Assembly: GCF_015477765.1 (NCBI RefSeq)
Contig: NZ_JADLQQ010000003.1
Span: 124,001-188,000, forward strand
Source of the DNA: Nocardia transvalensis
GTDB taxonomy: Bacteria; Actinomycetota; Actinomycetes; Mycobacteriales; Mycobacteriaceae
Length of the DNA: 64,000 nucleotides
Reading direction: 5' to 3'
Shown here: positions 55,665-63,259 of the stretch, piece by piece
Layout: every line of letters begins with the position of its first letter
How positions within the stretch are numbered: the stretch's first letter is position 1
Notes under the pieces: model-generated
Told to the model about the DNA's origin: nothing
The model's input: the letters and a program-made list of their open reading frames with translations, nothing else
Database searches by the model: none
Translations under genes and position numbers: made by a program

Positions 55665-56927
55665 CTAACGCAACGGTTCCAGCACTTCACGGCCCACGAA
55701 CGGCACCAGCGCCGCGGGCACCCGCACCGAGCCGTCGGCCTGCTGATGGTTCTCCCACAGCGCCACCAGCCAGCGAGTGGTCGCCAAGGTGCCGTTGAGA
55801 GTCGCCGCGATCTGCGGCTTACCGTTCTCGTCGCGATAGCGCACCGACAACCGGCGGGCCTGGAAGGTGGTGCAGTTGGAGGTCGAGGTGAGCTCGCGAT
55901 AGGTCTGCTGACTGGGCACCCAGGCCTCGCAGTCGAATTTGCGTGCGGCCGAACTGCCCAGGTCACCGGCCGCGGTGTCGATCACCCGATAGGGCACCTC
56001 GATCGCGGCGAGCATGTCCTTCTCCCAGGCGAGCAACCGACGATGCTCGGCATCGGCGTCCTCCGGTTTGCAGAAAACGAACATCTCGACCTTGTCGAAC
56101 TGGTGCACGCGGATGATGCCGCGAGTGTCCTTGCCGTAGCTGCCCGCCTCGCGGCGGAAGCAGGACGACCAGCCCGCATAACGCTTGGGACCGGCGCTCA
56201 GATCGAGGATCTCGTTCGCGTGATATCCGGCCATCGGCACCTCGGAGGTGCCGACCAGATACAGCTCGTCCTCCTCGAGGTGATAGACCTCGGCGGCGTG
56301 CTGGCCCAGGAATCCGGTGCCCGCCATGATCTCCGGGCGCACCAGCACCGGCGGAATCATCATGGTGAATCCGTTGGCGGTCGCGCGCTGCGCCGCCAGC
56401 TGCAGCAGCGCCAGCTGCAGCAGCGCGCCGTAGCCGGTGAGGAAGTAGAACCGCGCGCCCGACACCTTGGCGCCGCGCTCCATGTCGAGCAGGCCGAGGG
56501 ATTCGGCCAGTTCCAGATGGTCCTTGGGTTCGAAGTCGAATTCCGGTGGTGTTCCGATCGTTTCGAGCACGACGTAATCGTCCTCGCCGCCGGCGGGCAC
56601 ACCCTCCTGCACCACGTTGGGGATAGCGCGATGGGCCGCATCGAATTCGGCGTCGGCGGCGCGCTCGGCCGCCTCGGCCTCCTTGACCTTCGCCGACAGC
56701 TCCTGGGCCTGCGACAGCAGCGCGGGCCGCTCCTCCGGCGACGCCTTGCCGACCTTCTTGCCCAGCGCCTTCTGCTCGGCGCGCAGATTGTCGGCCGTCG
56801 CCACCGCGGACCGGCGCGCGGCATCGGCCTCGAGCAGGGCGTCCACCAGCGCCGGGTCCTCACCCCGGGCCCGCTGGGAGGCGCGCACGGTGTCCGGGTT
56901 CTCGCGCAGGAATCGCAGGTCGATCAC
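55665..56927 (-). CDS. serS: Seryl-tRNA synthetase
   Basis: Charges tRNA-Ser in the cytoplasm. The 420-residue class II enzyme has an N-terminal coiled-coil tRNA-binding arm (about 25-105, Ala/Glu/Lys-rich), then the core: [11 protein letters not shown], motif 2 [26 protein letters not shown], and motif 3 [19 protein letters not shown]. Starts at the GTG at 56927 ([15 protein letters not shown]), the start known in relatives; an ORF extension upstream has no site. Position next to the Rv3835- and Rv3836-like genes matches M. tuberculosis. Confidence 0.97.
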   Translation of the reverse strand: MIDLRFLRENPDTVRASQRARGEDPALVDALLEADAARRSAVATADNLRAEQKALGKKVGKASPEERPALLSQAQELSAKVKEAEAAERAADAEFDAAHRAIPNVVQEGVPAGGEDDYVVLETIGTPPEFDFEPKDHLELAESLGLLDMERGAKVSGARFYFLTGYGALLQLALLQLAAQRATANGFTMMIPPVLVRPEIMAGTGFLGQHAAEVYHLEEDELYLVGTSEVPMAGYHANEILDLSAGPKRYAGWSSCFRREAGSYGKDTRGIIRVHQFDKVEMFVFCKPEDADAEHRRLLAWEKDMLAAIEVPYRVIDTAAGDLGSSAARKFDCEAWVPSQQTYRELTSTSNCTTFQARRLSVRYRDENGKPQIAATLNGTLATTRWLVALWENHQQADGSVRVPAALVPFVGREVLEPLR

Positions 56928-57082
56928 GAGCAGCCAGCCTAGTAGCCGCTGTCTGAACAGCCGTCCTGAGCCCTGCACACGGCCGCGGCGGAGCCGAAGA
57001 TGCGCCCGTCACCCGGCCTCCGGCATGCCGATCCGAGTCCGATCGTGGCGGCGCCTCGCGGGCGCTGCCATCATGGAGCGCG

Positions 57083-58210
57083 ATGTCCTCCCACGATGAG
57101 CCGCCCCAGGAGCCCGAGCCCGGCACCGAGCCGCCGGCCGCGTCCGGCCGTCCGGCGTCCACACCGACCGCGCGCAGCACGGCCGGGCGGATCCATCTGC
57201 CGGCACACAAGCTGCGCTGGGGTCTGCTGGCGGTCGCGGTCGGCGCGGTCGTCGCCGCACTGGTGACCCTGTTCATCTCCGGATTCCGCAGCTCGAACGG
57301 GCTGGAGGCGCACGACCCGGCGAAACCGCAGCCGACCGGGCGCGCCAACGCCGCCTTCGGCACGGCGAAATCGGGCGACTGCCTGACCTGGTCCAATCCC
57401 AAGACCCTCGATCTGGCCAAGGTGAACTGTGCGGACAAGCACCTGTTCGAGGTCACCGCGGACATCGACCTGAGCAAATATCCGGGCCGCGAATTCGACC
57501 GCGGCTCGCGCTTCCCGGATTCGCTGCGCTTCGCCGAACTGCGCGACGAGCACTGCACCTCGGCGGCGGCCGACTACCTCGGCGGGAAGCTGGACCCGCG
57601 CGGGCGCTTCGTGGTCGGCATGATCAACCCGGGCGAGAGCGCCTGGCGCAACGGCGACCGCACCATCCGCTGCGGGCTCCAACTGATCAGCGCGACCGGT
57701 AACGCCACCCAGCAGACCGTGGGCCGGGTGCGCGACAGCGATCAGTCCCGCATCTTCGATCCCGGCACGTGCATCGGCATCAATCAGAGCCTGCCCACCA
57801 ACGAGCCGGTCGACTGCGCCAAGCCGCACGCCTACGAGGTGATGTCGGTCGTCGATCTGGGCGGCCACTTCGACGGCGGCCCGCCGAACAATGCCGACCA
57901 GGACAAGTTCATGCAGGACGAATGCGCCCGCGTGGCCGCCGACTATCTGGGCGGGCAGGACGCGCTGATCAACAAGACGCTCACCATCTTCTGGGACAAC
58001 CTGGACGCGCGCAGCTGGCTGATCGGCAGCCGGAAGCTGAACTGCCTGGTCGGCAAGGGTTCTCAGGACGGCTTCTCGACCATCACCGGTTCGGCCAAGG
58101 GCGACATCCTCATCGACGGCCAGGCCCCGGTTCCGCCGCCGAGCTCCGGGCGCTCGACCCCGCAGCCGCTGCCGGGTGCCGCGCCCGCACCGGTTCCGCC
58201 GCCACGGTGA
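57083..58210 (+). CDS. Septum-formation-family membrane protein (Rv3835-like)
   Basis: A 375-residue protein with a Pro/Glu-rich cytoplasmic start (1-38), one helix (about 45-67), and two similar extracytoplasmic halves, each with GDCLTWSN/GTCIGIN, CADKHLFEV/CAKPHAYEV, and DEHCTSAAADYLGG/DECARVAADYLGG; the six or more Cys should form disulphides. It ends in a Pro-rich tail. The family (Septum_form) is named after a link to septation in actinobacteria, but its biochemical role is unknown. ATG at 57083 is divergent from serS. The metalloprotease gene follows 15 bp downstream. Confidence 0.88.
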   Translation: MSSHDEPPQEPEPGTEPPAASGRPASTPTARSTAGRIHLPAHKLRWGLLAVAVGAVVAALVTLFISGFRSSNGLEAHDPAKPQPTGRANAAFGTAKSGDCLTWSNPKTLDLAKVNCADKHLFEVTADIDLSKYPGREFDRGSRFPDSLRFAELRDEHCTSAAADYLGGKLDPRGRFVVGMINPGESAWRNGDRTIRCGLQLISATGNATQQTVGRVRDSDQSRIFDPGTCIGINQSLPTNEPVDCAKPHAYEVMSVVDLGGHFDGGPPNNADQDKFMQDECARVAADYLGGQDALINKTLTIFWDNLDARSWLIGSRKLNCLVGKGSQDGFSTITGSAKGDILIDGQAPVPPPSSGRSTPQPLPGAAPAPVPPPR

Positions 58211-58225
58211 TCGGGGAGTCGCCGC

Positions 58226-58579
58226 ATGTCCGTCTCGATGCCGGAGGATCGGTTCGAGGAATTGGTCGCCGATGCGCTGGACCTGATTCCGCCGGAGTTG
58301 ACGCGCGCCATCGATAACGTGGTGGTCCTGATCGAGCCGCGCAACCCCGAGGATCCGCACCTGCTCGGGCTCTATCACGGCATCGCGCTGACCGAACGCA
58401 TCGACAGCCACTACGGCGGAGCCCTGCCGGATACGGTCACCATCTACCGCGACGCGATCCTCGAAATGTGCGACAACGAGGAGGAGGTGGTCGAGGAGGT
58501 GGCGATCACCGTGATCCACGAGATTGCTCACTATTTCGGCATTGACGAAGACCGCCTGCATCAGCTGGGATGGGGCTAG
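58226..58579 (+). CDS. Minimal zincin metallopeptidase (Rv3836-like)
   Basis: A 117-residue protein of the PF06262 group: acidic N-terminal half (EDRFEELVADALDLIPPEL) and a short zincin core with His98-Glu99-X2-His102 in VIHEIAHYFGIDEDRLHQLGWG. GGGAG precedes the ATG. These small zinc proteins are conserved next to septum-formation genes in Corynebacteriales; the substrate is unknown. Its 3' end is followed by a hairpin at 58581-58603. Confidence 0.88.
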   Translation: MSVSMPEDRFEELVADALDLIPPELTRAIDNVVVLIEPRNPEDPHLLGLYHGIALTERIDSHYGGALPDTVTIYRDAILEMCDNEEEVVEEVAITVIHEIAHYFGIDEDRLHQLGWG

Positions 58580-58580
58580 T

Positions 58581-58603
58581 CTTGATCCGCGAAGCGGGTC
58601 AAG
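58581..58603 (+). terminator. Hairpin after the zincin gene
   Basis: Ten-bp stem with one G-U pair (CTTGATCCGC and GCGGGTCAAG, GAA loop) immediately past the stop codon at 58579. It is followed by GCCGGAGG, the ribosome site of the small ORF at 58616, with no T-run, so it may instead be a leader element. Confidence 0.45.
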
Positions 58604-58615
58604 CCGGAGGAAACT

Positions 58616-58750
58616 ATGGACTCGAGGGGAACCGGAGCGGGGGCCGTCGCGTCCAATCAACTCGTAGGGGGAATTCTCGTGGTTCCACCGAAGGCCCGAC
58701 ATATGTCGGGCCTACAGAGCTTCAGCCGCCACCAGAAGGAGTGCGAGTAA
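58616..58750 (+). CDS. Candidate 44-residue leader ORF upstream of the PE gene
   Basis: ATG with a perfect GGAGG 6-7 bases upstream opens a 44-codon frame beginning MDSRGTGAGAVASNQLVGG and ending SRHQKECE. Its TAA overlaps the ATG of the PE gene (TAATG), the same coupling as elsewhere in this window. Third-position GC is about 73 percent, lower than in the neighbouring genes but highest in the second half. No domain, no signal. A 22-bp palindrome lies inside it. It may be a true small protein, a translated leader that controls the PE gene, or chance; the ribosome site and overlap are the evidence. Confidence 0.45.
   Translation: MDSRGTGAGAVASNQLVGGILVVPPKARHMSGLQSFSRHQKECE
58692..58713. promoter_or_regulatory. 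Perfect 22-bp palindrome upstream of PE-PPE-EspG
   Basis: Two 11-bp arms (AGGCCCGACAT and its complement) with no spacer, 36 bp before the PE start codon. As DNA it could be an operator for a dimeric regulator; as RNA a hairpin close to the PE ribosome site. Confidence 0.6.
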
Positions 58751-59061
58751 TGGTTGGCTTCGTCAATGTCACGCCCGAAGTCGTCCTCGCGGCCGCCGCG
58801 GAACTCGATCTACTTGCCGAACGTCTCGCTGCCGTCTCGGCGCTGAGCGGTCCGGCGACGCATGTGATCCCGTCCGGTGCCGAGGAGGTGTCGTTCCTGG
58901 CCGCCAATCACTTCAACCAGGCGGCGCTCAGCCACGACCGCGCGGTGGCCCAAGGCATCCTCGAGCTGCACCACGCCGCCGCGGTGCTGCGCCAGAATCT
59001 GGCCCAGCACATCGCCGAGGATGCGGTGAACGCCGCCGGTCTCGGCTCCATCCAGGTATAA
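58750..59061 (+). CDS. PE-family protein
   Basis: A 103-residue all-helical protein with the PE signature at the start (Pro9-Glu10 in VTPEVVLAAAAELDLLAERLA), then a loop and a second long helix (HFNQAALSHDRAVAQGILELHHAAAVLRQNLAQHIAED), the helix hairpin of PE proteins. It should form a heterodimer with the PPE protein from the next gene and leave by a type VII (ESX) system. AGAAGGAG precedes the ATG at 58750. Unlike many PE proteins, no YxxxD/E secretion motif is clear at its C-terminus. Confidence 0.85.
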   Translation: MVGFVNVTPEVVLAAAAELDLLAERLAAVSALSGPATHVIPSGAEEVSFLAANHFNQAALSHDRAVAQGILELHHAAAVLRQNLAQHIAEDAVNAAGLGSIQV

Positions 59062-59096
59062 AGCCGGACACCACCATTCGTTCAGGGGAGTAACAA

Positions 59097-60281
59097 ATGA
59101 CCGCAGGGATCACCGGGGTGTTCTGGCTGCCCCGCATGGCCGAGGCCAACTCGATCTCGCTCAATGCCGGTGCGCACGCGATTCCGATCTCGGCCGCCGC
59201 CACCGCCTGGGGAGCGCTGACCGCCGCGTGGGTGGACGCGACAGCCACCGTCACCCGTGTGATGGCCGAACTCGGTGTCGGTCTGCAGGGTTTGAACGGT
59301 GTCGCCGCCCTGACCCGCCTCACCGGATTCACCGGCTGGGCCGAGCAGCAGGGCGTGCTGGCCGCGTCGATGGGCGCCAAGGCCGCATCGAATGCCACCG
59401 CCTACACCGTGGCGTCGCTGGCGATGCCCAGCCTGCCCGAGATCGCGGCCGTCGAGGCGGCCCGCGTCGCGGCCCATTCGACCGGCGGCGCCCTGAACGG
59501 CAGCGCCGAACTCGCCGAAGCGGCCAAGGCGGCGATGGATATTCGCGCCGCGCTGGTGATGGAGACCTACGAGGCGGCGACCACCGCGATCGTCACCACG
59601 CCGAACCAGTTCGCGATGCCGCCGGCCATCGCCAACGGCGCCGGATCGGCCGAGGGCTCCCAGAACGCCGAAACCGCCTTCCAGGGCGCGGGTGGCGATC
59701 CGGTCCAGACCGCGGTCGCGGCCGCCCAGGCCTTCGCCTCCAATCCGGGCGTCGTCAGCGCCGCCACCCAGGCCGCGCAGTTCGCCGGTTCGGTGGCCAC
59801 CTCCGGCGTCACCACCGCCGGGAACGTGGCCAGTGGGGCGATCGCGGCGGCCACCCAGGCGGCGGCCCCGGCCTCGATGGGTGCGACGCCGATGATGGCG
59901 GGCGTCGGCGCCGCGGCGGCCGGTGGCGGTGCCGCGGTGGCCACCCGGGCGGTCTCCGTCGGCGGTTCGGTCCCGATCGGCAACGGTGGCGGCAGCCTGA
60001 AGGTCCCCGAAGGCTGGGGTGCCGGGAATGTGCTCGGCGGCAACAACGCCTCCGCGACCACTGCGATCGTGCAGAACGCGTCGACCGGCCCGGTCGGCGC
60101 GCCGGTGCGCCCCGCCACCGCGACGGGCAATCCGCTTCTCGGACACCAGGTTCGCCACGACGACGAGGACGAGGCCGAGCACAAGAGCAACGACTATCTG
60201 CGCGGCGACCACTTCGCCGACGGCCGGGTCATCGCGTCGGGCGTCATCGGGGCCGAGCCGACCGTGGAGAGCGCTAAGTGA
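59097..60281 (+). CDS. PPE-family protein
   Basis: A 394-residue protein with a PPE-like helical domain in the first 180 residues; it starts GVFWLPRMAEANSISLNAG, where the canonical PPE triplet is replaced by RMAEAN although the FxxLP...NS frame stays. The rest is Ala/Gly/Thr-rich low-complexity sequence and ends in an acidic tail (HDDEDEAEHKSNDYLRGDHFADGRVIASGV). Ends by overlap with the EspG gene (GTGA). Expected partner of the PE protein and client of the EspG chaperone. Confidence 0.85.
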   Translation: MTAGITGVFWLPRMAEANSISLNAGAHAIPISAAATAWGALTAAWVDATATVTRVMAELGVGLQGLNGVAALTRLTGFTGWAEQQGVLAASMGAKAASNATAYTVASLAMPSLPEIAAVEAARVAAHSTGGALNGSAELAEAAKAAMDIRAALVMETYEAATTAIVTTPNQFAMPPAIANGAGSAEGSQNAETAFQGAGGDPVQTAVAAAQAFASNPGVVSAATQAAQFAGSVATSGVTTAGNVASGAIAAATQAAAPASMGATPMMAGVGAAAAGGGAAVATRAVSVGGSVPIGNGGGSLKVPEGWGAGNVLGGNNASATTAIVQNASTGPVGAPVRPATATGNPLLGHQVRHDDEDEAEHKSNDYLRGDHFADGRVIASGVIGAEPTVESAK

Positions 60282-61108
60282 CGGTTCTCGGCGCCGGCCG
60301 CGGGCCGTCCATGCTCGAGGCGGTCGCGTTGTCGCTCGACGAAATGCAGTTTCTGCTCGAGAAACTGGAGATCGACGAGGTGCCCGTCGTACTGGATGCG
60401 ATGGGCCGCTACGACAACGTGGTCGACCACGATGCGGCGATGGCCGCGGCCGCCGAATCGCTCACCGCCCGTGAGCTGCTCGCCGACGACGTCGTCCACC
60501 ACGATCTCGAGGTTCGGCTGCGGGCGCTGTACCGCCCGCACTGGGTCCTCGCGATGCGGTGGTACGTCGCCGACCGAGTGAACCGCTTCTGCATCGCCAA
60601 GGGCGACGACCTGGAGGTCGTCGTCCTGCGCGGGCCGGATTCGTATGTCGTCGACGAGGCGGGTCACGATCTGCCCGGTACGGTGATGGCCGCCCTCGGC
60701 CCGGCCGACCCGCTCGAGTTGAGCGGAATGAACGCCCTCACCGAGGAACTCGAGCCGATCTTCAACGACGCCGGCGATGCGGCAGCCACCGCCGAGCGGC
60801 TCAACCGGGTCGGCAAACCGGCGCGCGACGCTCCCGTCCTGGCCTCGGCCATGGTCGAAATCCATTCCTACGCCTCGATCGTGGGCGTGGTGTACGGCGA
60901 CGGCACGCGCGATATCGCCGACGGCATGATCGCGGTCTACGACACCCGCAACGGCCGCTTCCTCGCCACCACCACCCGCTCCGACGAGGATGTGCAATGG
61001 ACCTCGCTGGCCAGTGGCACGCCGACCCGATTGCGGCAGGCGTTGAAGGATCTGATCGACAAGCTGCCGCTGCGCGAGGATTTCAAGCCGAGCCCGCCCG
61101 CGGTCTGA
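60278..61108 (+). CDS. espG: EspG-family ESX secretion chaperone
   Basis: A 276-residue cytoplasmic protein of the EspG family (PF14011), whose members bind the tip of PPE proteins and deliver PE-PPE pairs to the ESX machine. The start LSLDEMQFLLEKLEIDEVPVVLD and the mid-part ELEPIFNDAGDAAATAERLNRVGKPARDAPVLASAM follow the family layout, with the paired beta-sheet halves. GTG start overlapping the PPE stop. No other ESX gene (EccB, EccC, EccD, EsxA/B, MycP) lies in the window. Converges with the phosphatase gene 7 bp away. Confidence 0.83.
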   Translation: MTVLGAGRGPSMLEAVALSLDEMQFLLEKLEIDEVPVVLDAMGRYDNVVDHDAAMAAAAESLTARELLADDVVHHDLEVRLRALYRPHWVLAMRWYVADRVNRFCIAKGDDLEVVVLRGPDSYVVDEAGHDLPGTVMAALGPADPLELSGMNALTEELEPIFNDAGDAAATAERLNRVGKPARDAPVLASAMVEIHSYASIVGVVYGDGTRDIADGMIAVYDTRNGRFLATTTRSDEDVQWTSLASGTPTRLRQALKDLIDKLPLREDFKPSPPAV

Positions 61109-61115
61109 GCGCGGC

Positions 61116-61778
61116 CTATCCCATCGGATCGTCGGCGGTGGGCTCCACGACGTAGCCGAACGGCGGCGTGTAGCGGCCCCACCGCGTGCAGTCCCAGCCG
61201 CCGTCGGCACGGGGCACCAATTCGATCGTCTCGGTGTTGTCGAGATGGTTGTTGGTCGTGAACGGCGGTGCCACGCCGCCGATTGCCCGCGCCGCCAACC
61301 GCATTGCCGCGCCGTGGCTGATGAGCAGGATGTCGCCGGGTTCGTCGTCCGTGGTCAGATAGGTGGCCCGCAGTTCGTCCAGCACCGGCAGATAGCGATC
61401 CAGTACTTCCCGGCCCGATTCACCGCCGGGCACCCGCTCGTCCAGTTCGCCGAGGTGCCAGGCGCGGTAGATGCGCTGGAATTCGCGATGCACCGCCTCC
61501 GAGGTCTCGCCCTCGAAATCACCGACCTGCACCTCGTGGACGCCGTCGACCACCTGGGCGGGCACGCCGGTTACCGCTTCGATGTGGGCGGCGGTCTGGC
61601 GGGCCCGCAGTGCGGCCGAGCAGAACAGCCGCCGCGGCGGCGCCGTCAGACCGGCGGCGAACGCCTTCGCCTGTGCCGCACCGCGTTCGGTGAGCGGCAG
61701 GCCCGGAACCCGGGTATCGAGAATCTTCGCGACGTTGCCCTCGGTTTCGCCGTGCCGCACCAGGATCAATCTGTTCAC
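61116..61778 (-). CDS. Histidine phosphatase family protein (Rv3837c-like)
   Basis: A 220-residue phosphoglycerate-mutase-like phosphatase. Catalytic RHG motif at the start (RLILVRHGETEGN), SAALRARQTAAHI, and the second histidine in LLISHGAAMRLAARA. Acts on small phosphate esters; substrate unknown. GTG at 61778 overlaps the pheA stop (GTGA), so the two are translated together. The pair pheA-phosphatase is also found in M. tuberculosis (Rv3838c-Rv3837c). Confidence 0.9.
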   Translation of the reverse strand: MNRLILVRHGETEGNVAKILDTRVPGLPLTERGAAQAKAFAAGLTAPPRRLFCSAALRARQTAAHIEAVTGVPAQVVDGVHEVQVGDFEGETSEAVHREFQRIYRAWHLGELDERVPGGESGREVLDRYLPVLDELRATYLTTDDEPGDILLISHGAAMRLAARAIGGVAPPFTTNNHLDNTETIELVPRADGGWDCTRWGRYTPPFGYVVEPTADDPMG

Positions 61779-62695
61779 AGGTCGGCCACCCCCTTCTTCA
61801 GGTCGGCCAGCCAGGCCGCGGCGGGTTCGTCGGACGGCGGCGCGGTGCCGCTGGGCGAACTCGCGGGCCAGGAACCCAGGTACCGGATTCGGCCGGCGGT
61901 GCGATGCAATGCCTTGAGCGCCTCGGCGACCGCGGTGTCCTCGATATGACCGACACAGTCGAGGTAGAAGCGGTAGGTGCCCATGCCGGTGCGGGTGGGC
62001 CGGGATTCGATTCGCGTGAGATCGACCCCGCGGGTGGCGAATTCGGCGAACACCCGCATCAGCGAGCCGGGTTCGTTCGGCAATTCGAGGATCACCAGCG
62101 AGGTCCGGTCGGCCCCGGTGCGCGGCGGTGCCGTGCGCGGGCGGGTGACCAGGACGAATCGGGTGATCGCCTGATCGTGATCGGCCACACCCGAGGCCAG
62201 CACCGCCAGGCCCAGCCGCTGCCCGGCCAGCGCGGTGGAGACGGCGGCATCGGCGTGACCGCCCGCCACATCCTCGGCCGCGGCGGCATTGGAGGCCGAG
62301 GTGTACAGCTGTGCCTGTGGCATTCGGTGCGCCAACCACATTCGCACCTGCGCCGCCGCGACCGGATAGGCCGCGACGGTCCGCACCTGCGACAGTTCGA
62401 CGCCCGGGCGCGCCACGATCGTGAACGCGACATCCAGTTCGGTCTCGGCCACGATCTGCAATCGGGGACCGACCGCGAGGGAATCCAGCGTGGCCGAGAT
62501 CGAGCCCTCGATCGAGCTCTCGATCGGCACCACCGCCCCGTCCACGTCACCGGACCGGATCAGCTCCAGCGCGTCACCCTGACTGGGCGCGGCGACGCGT
62601 TCGACCGGACCGTCGAAGACATTCGAGGACTCGAGCTTGGCGAGGGCCATCTCGGTGAAGGTTCCCGACGGCCCGAAATAGGCGATACGCGGCAC
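61775..62695 (-). CDS. pheA: Prephenate dehydratase
   Basis: Converts prephenate to phenylpyruvate for phenylalanine synthesis. The 306-residue protein has the PDT domain (IAYFGPSGTFTEMAL start, PIESSIEGSISATLDSL, ITRFVLV with the catalytic Thr-Arg-Phe) and a C-terminal ACT domain (LELPNEPGSLMRVFAEFATRGVDLTRIESRPTRTGMGTYRFYLD) that binds Phe as a feedback inhibitor; ESRP is its marker. Start GTG at 62695 matches PRIAYFGPSGT at the family N-terminus. Followed by the overlapping phosphatase gene. Confidence 0.96.
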   Translation of the reverse strand: MPRIAYFGPSGTFTEMALAKLESSNVFDGPVERVAAPSQGDALELIRSGDVDGAVVPIESSIEGSISATLDSLAVGPRLQIVAETELDVAFTIVARPGVELSQVRTVAAYPVAAAQVRMWLAHRMPQAQLYTSASNAAAAEDVAGGHADAAVSTALAGQRLGLAVLASGVADHDQAITRFVLVTRPRTAPPRTGADRTSLVILELPNEPGSLMRVFAEFATRGVDLTRIESRPTRTGMGTYRFYLDCVGHIEDTAVAEALKALHRTAGRIRYLGSWPASSPSGTAPPSDEPAAAWLADLKKGVADL

Positions 62696-62745
62696 GGATA
62701 CGACATTACTGGGCGGTCGCGAACAGTCCGGAAGTTTGCGGGTTG

Positions 62746-63165
62746 TCAGGGCGCGAGGACGGCGAGGCCGCGGGTCAGCGCGTCGGGCGAATCCGACTCG
62801 ACAGCCAGCAGTACCTCGCGCAGGGCCGCGATCGCGGGCGGTGGCAGGCCCCGCAGAAAATCGACGTCGGGGCTGGTCAGGGCGGTGCGGATATCGTCGC
62901 CGCACAGGGCGGCCGCGGTCGCCGCGACGATGGCCAGGGCGCGTTCGGCCGAATCGGTGCGGGCCACGAATCCGGTGTCGGCATGGGCGATGCCGGCGAG
63001 GAATGCGGCGATGTCGGCATCCGGTCGGTCCAGCTCCAGCAGCGGCACCGTCACCGTCGCCGACACCGGCCGTACCAGGCCGTCCATCAGGTCGGCCCGC
63101 GTCGGCACGGGCAGACCCAACGACAAGGGCACCGGATCGGAAACGGACGGGGAATCGTGCGGCAC
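62746..63165 (-). CDS. Small hypothetical protein beside pheA
   Basis: A 139-residue protein starting at GTG 63165 (GGTGG upstream). It is mostly helical, with LSLGLPVPTRADLMDGLVRPVSATVTVPLLELDRPDADIAAFL at the start and an Ala/Leu-rich second half; no motif is recognised and no signal. It is divergent from the iron-box gene at 63260 and 50 bp upstream of pheA in the same direction. An in-frame TTG/ATG further upstream would run through the iron box and is unlikely. Confidence 0.6.
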   Translation of the reverse strand: MPHDSPSVSDPVPLSLGLPVPTRADLMDGLVRPVSATVTVPLLELDRPDADIAAFLAGIAHADTGFVARTDSAERALAIVAATAAALCGDDIRTALTSPDVDFLRGLPPPAIAALREVLLAVESDSPDALTRGLAVLAP

Positions 63166-63212
63166 GTTTCCACCGTAGCGATCGAAACGCTTGCGCAACC
63201 CCGCCCGGTCAC

Positions 63213-63231
63213 TTAGCTTAGGTTTACCTAA
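63213..63231. promoter_or_regulatory. IdeR/DtxR-type iron box
   Basis: TTAGCTTAGGTTTACCTAA matches the 19-bp consensus TTAGGTTAGGCTAACCTAA at 16 positions. It lies 28 bp before the start of the DUF2470 gene and 47 bp before the divergent small gene. Such boxes bind iron-loaded IdeR, which represses in iron-rich conditions. Confidence 0.8.
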
Positions 63232-63259
63232 TTCCCAGTGCACCTTTCGGAGGTACTGC

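Noticed and set aside
58581..58603. tRNA-like or riboswitch structure
   Set aside because: Only one hairpin is visible; no cloverleaf and no known aptamer core.
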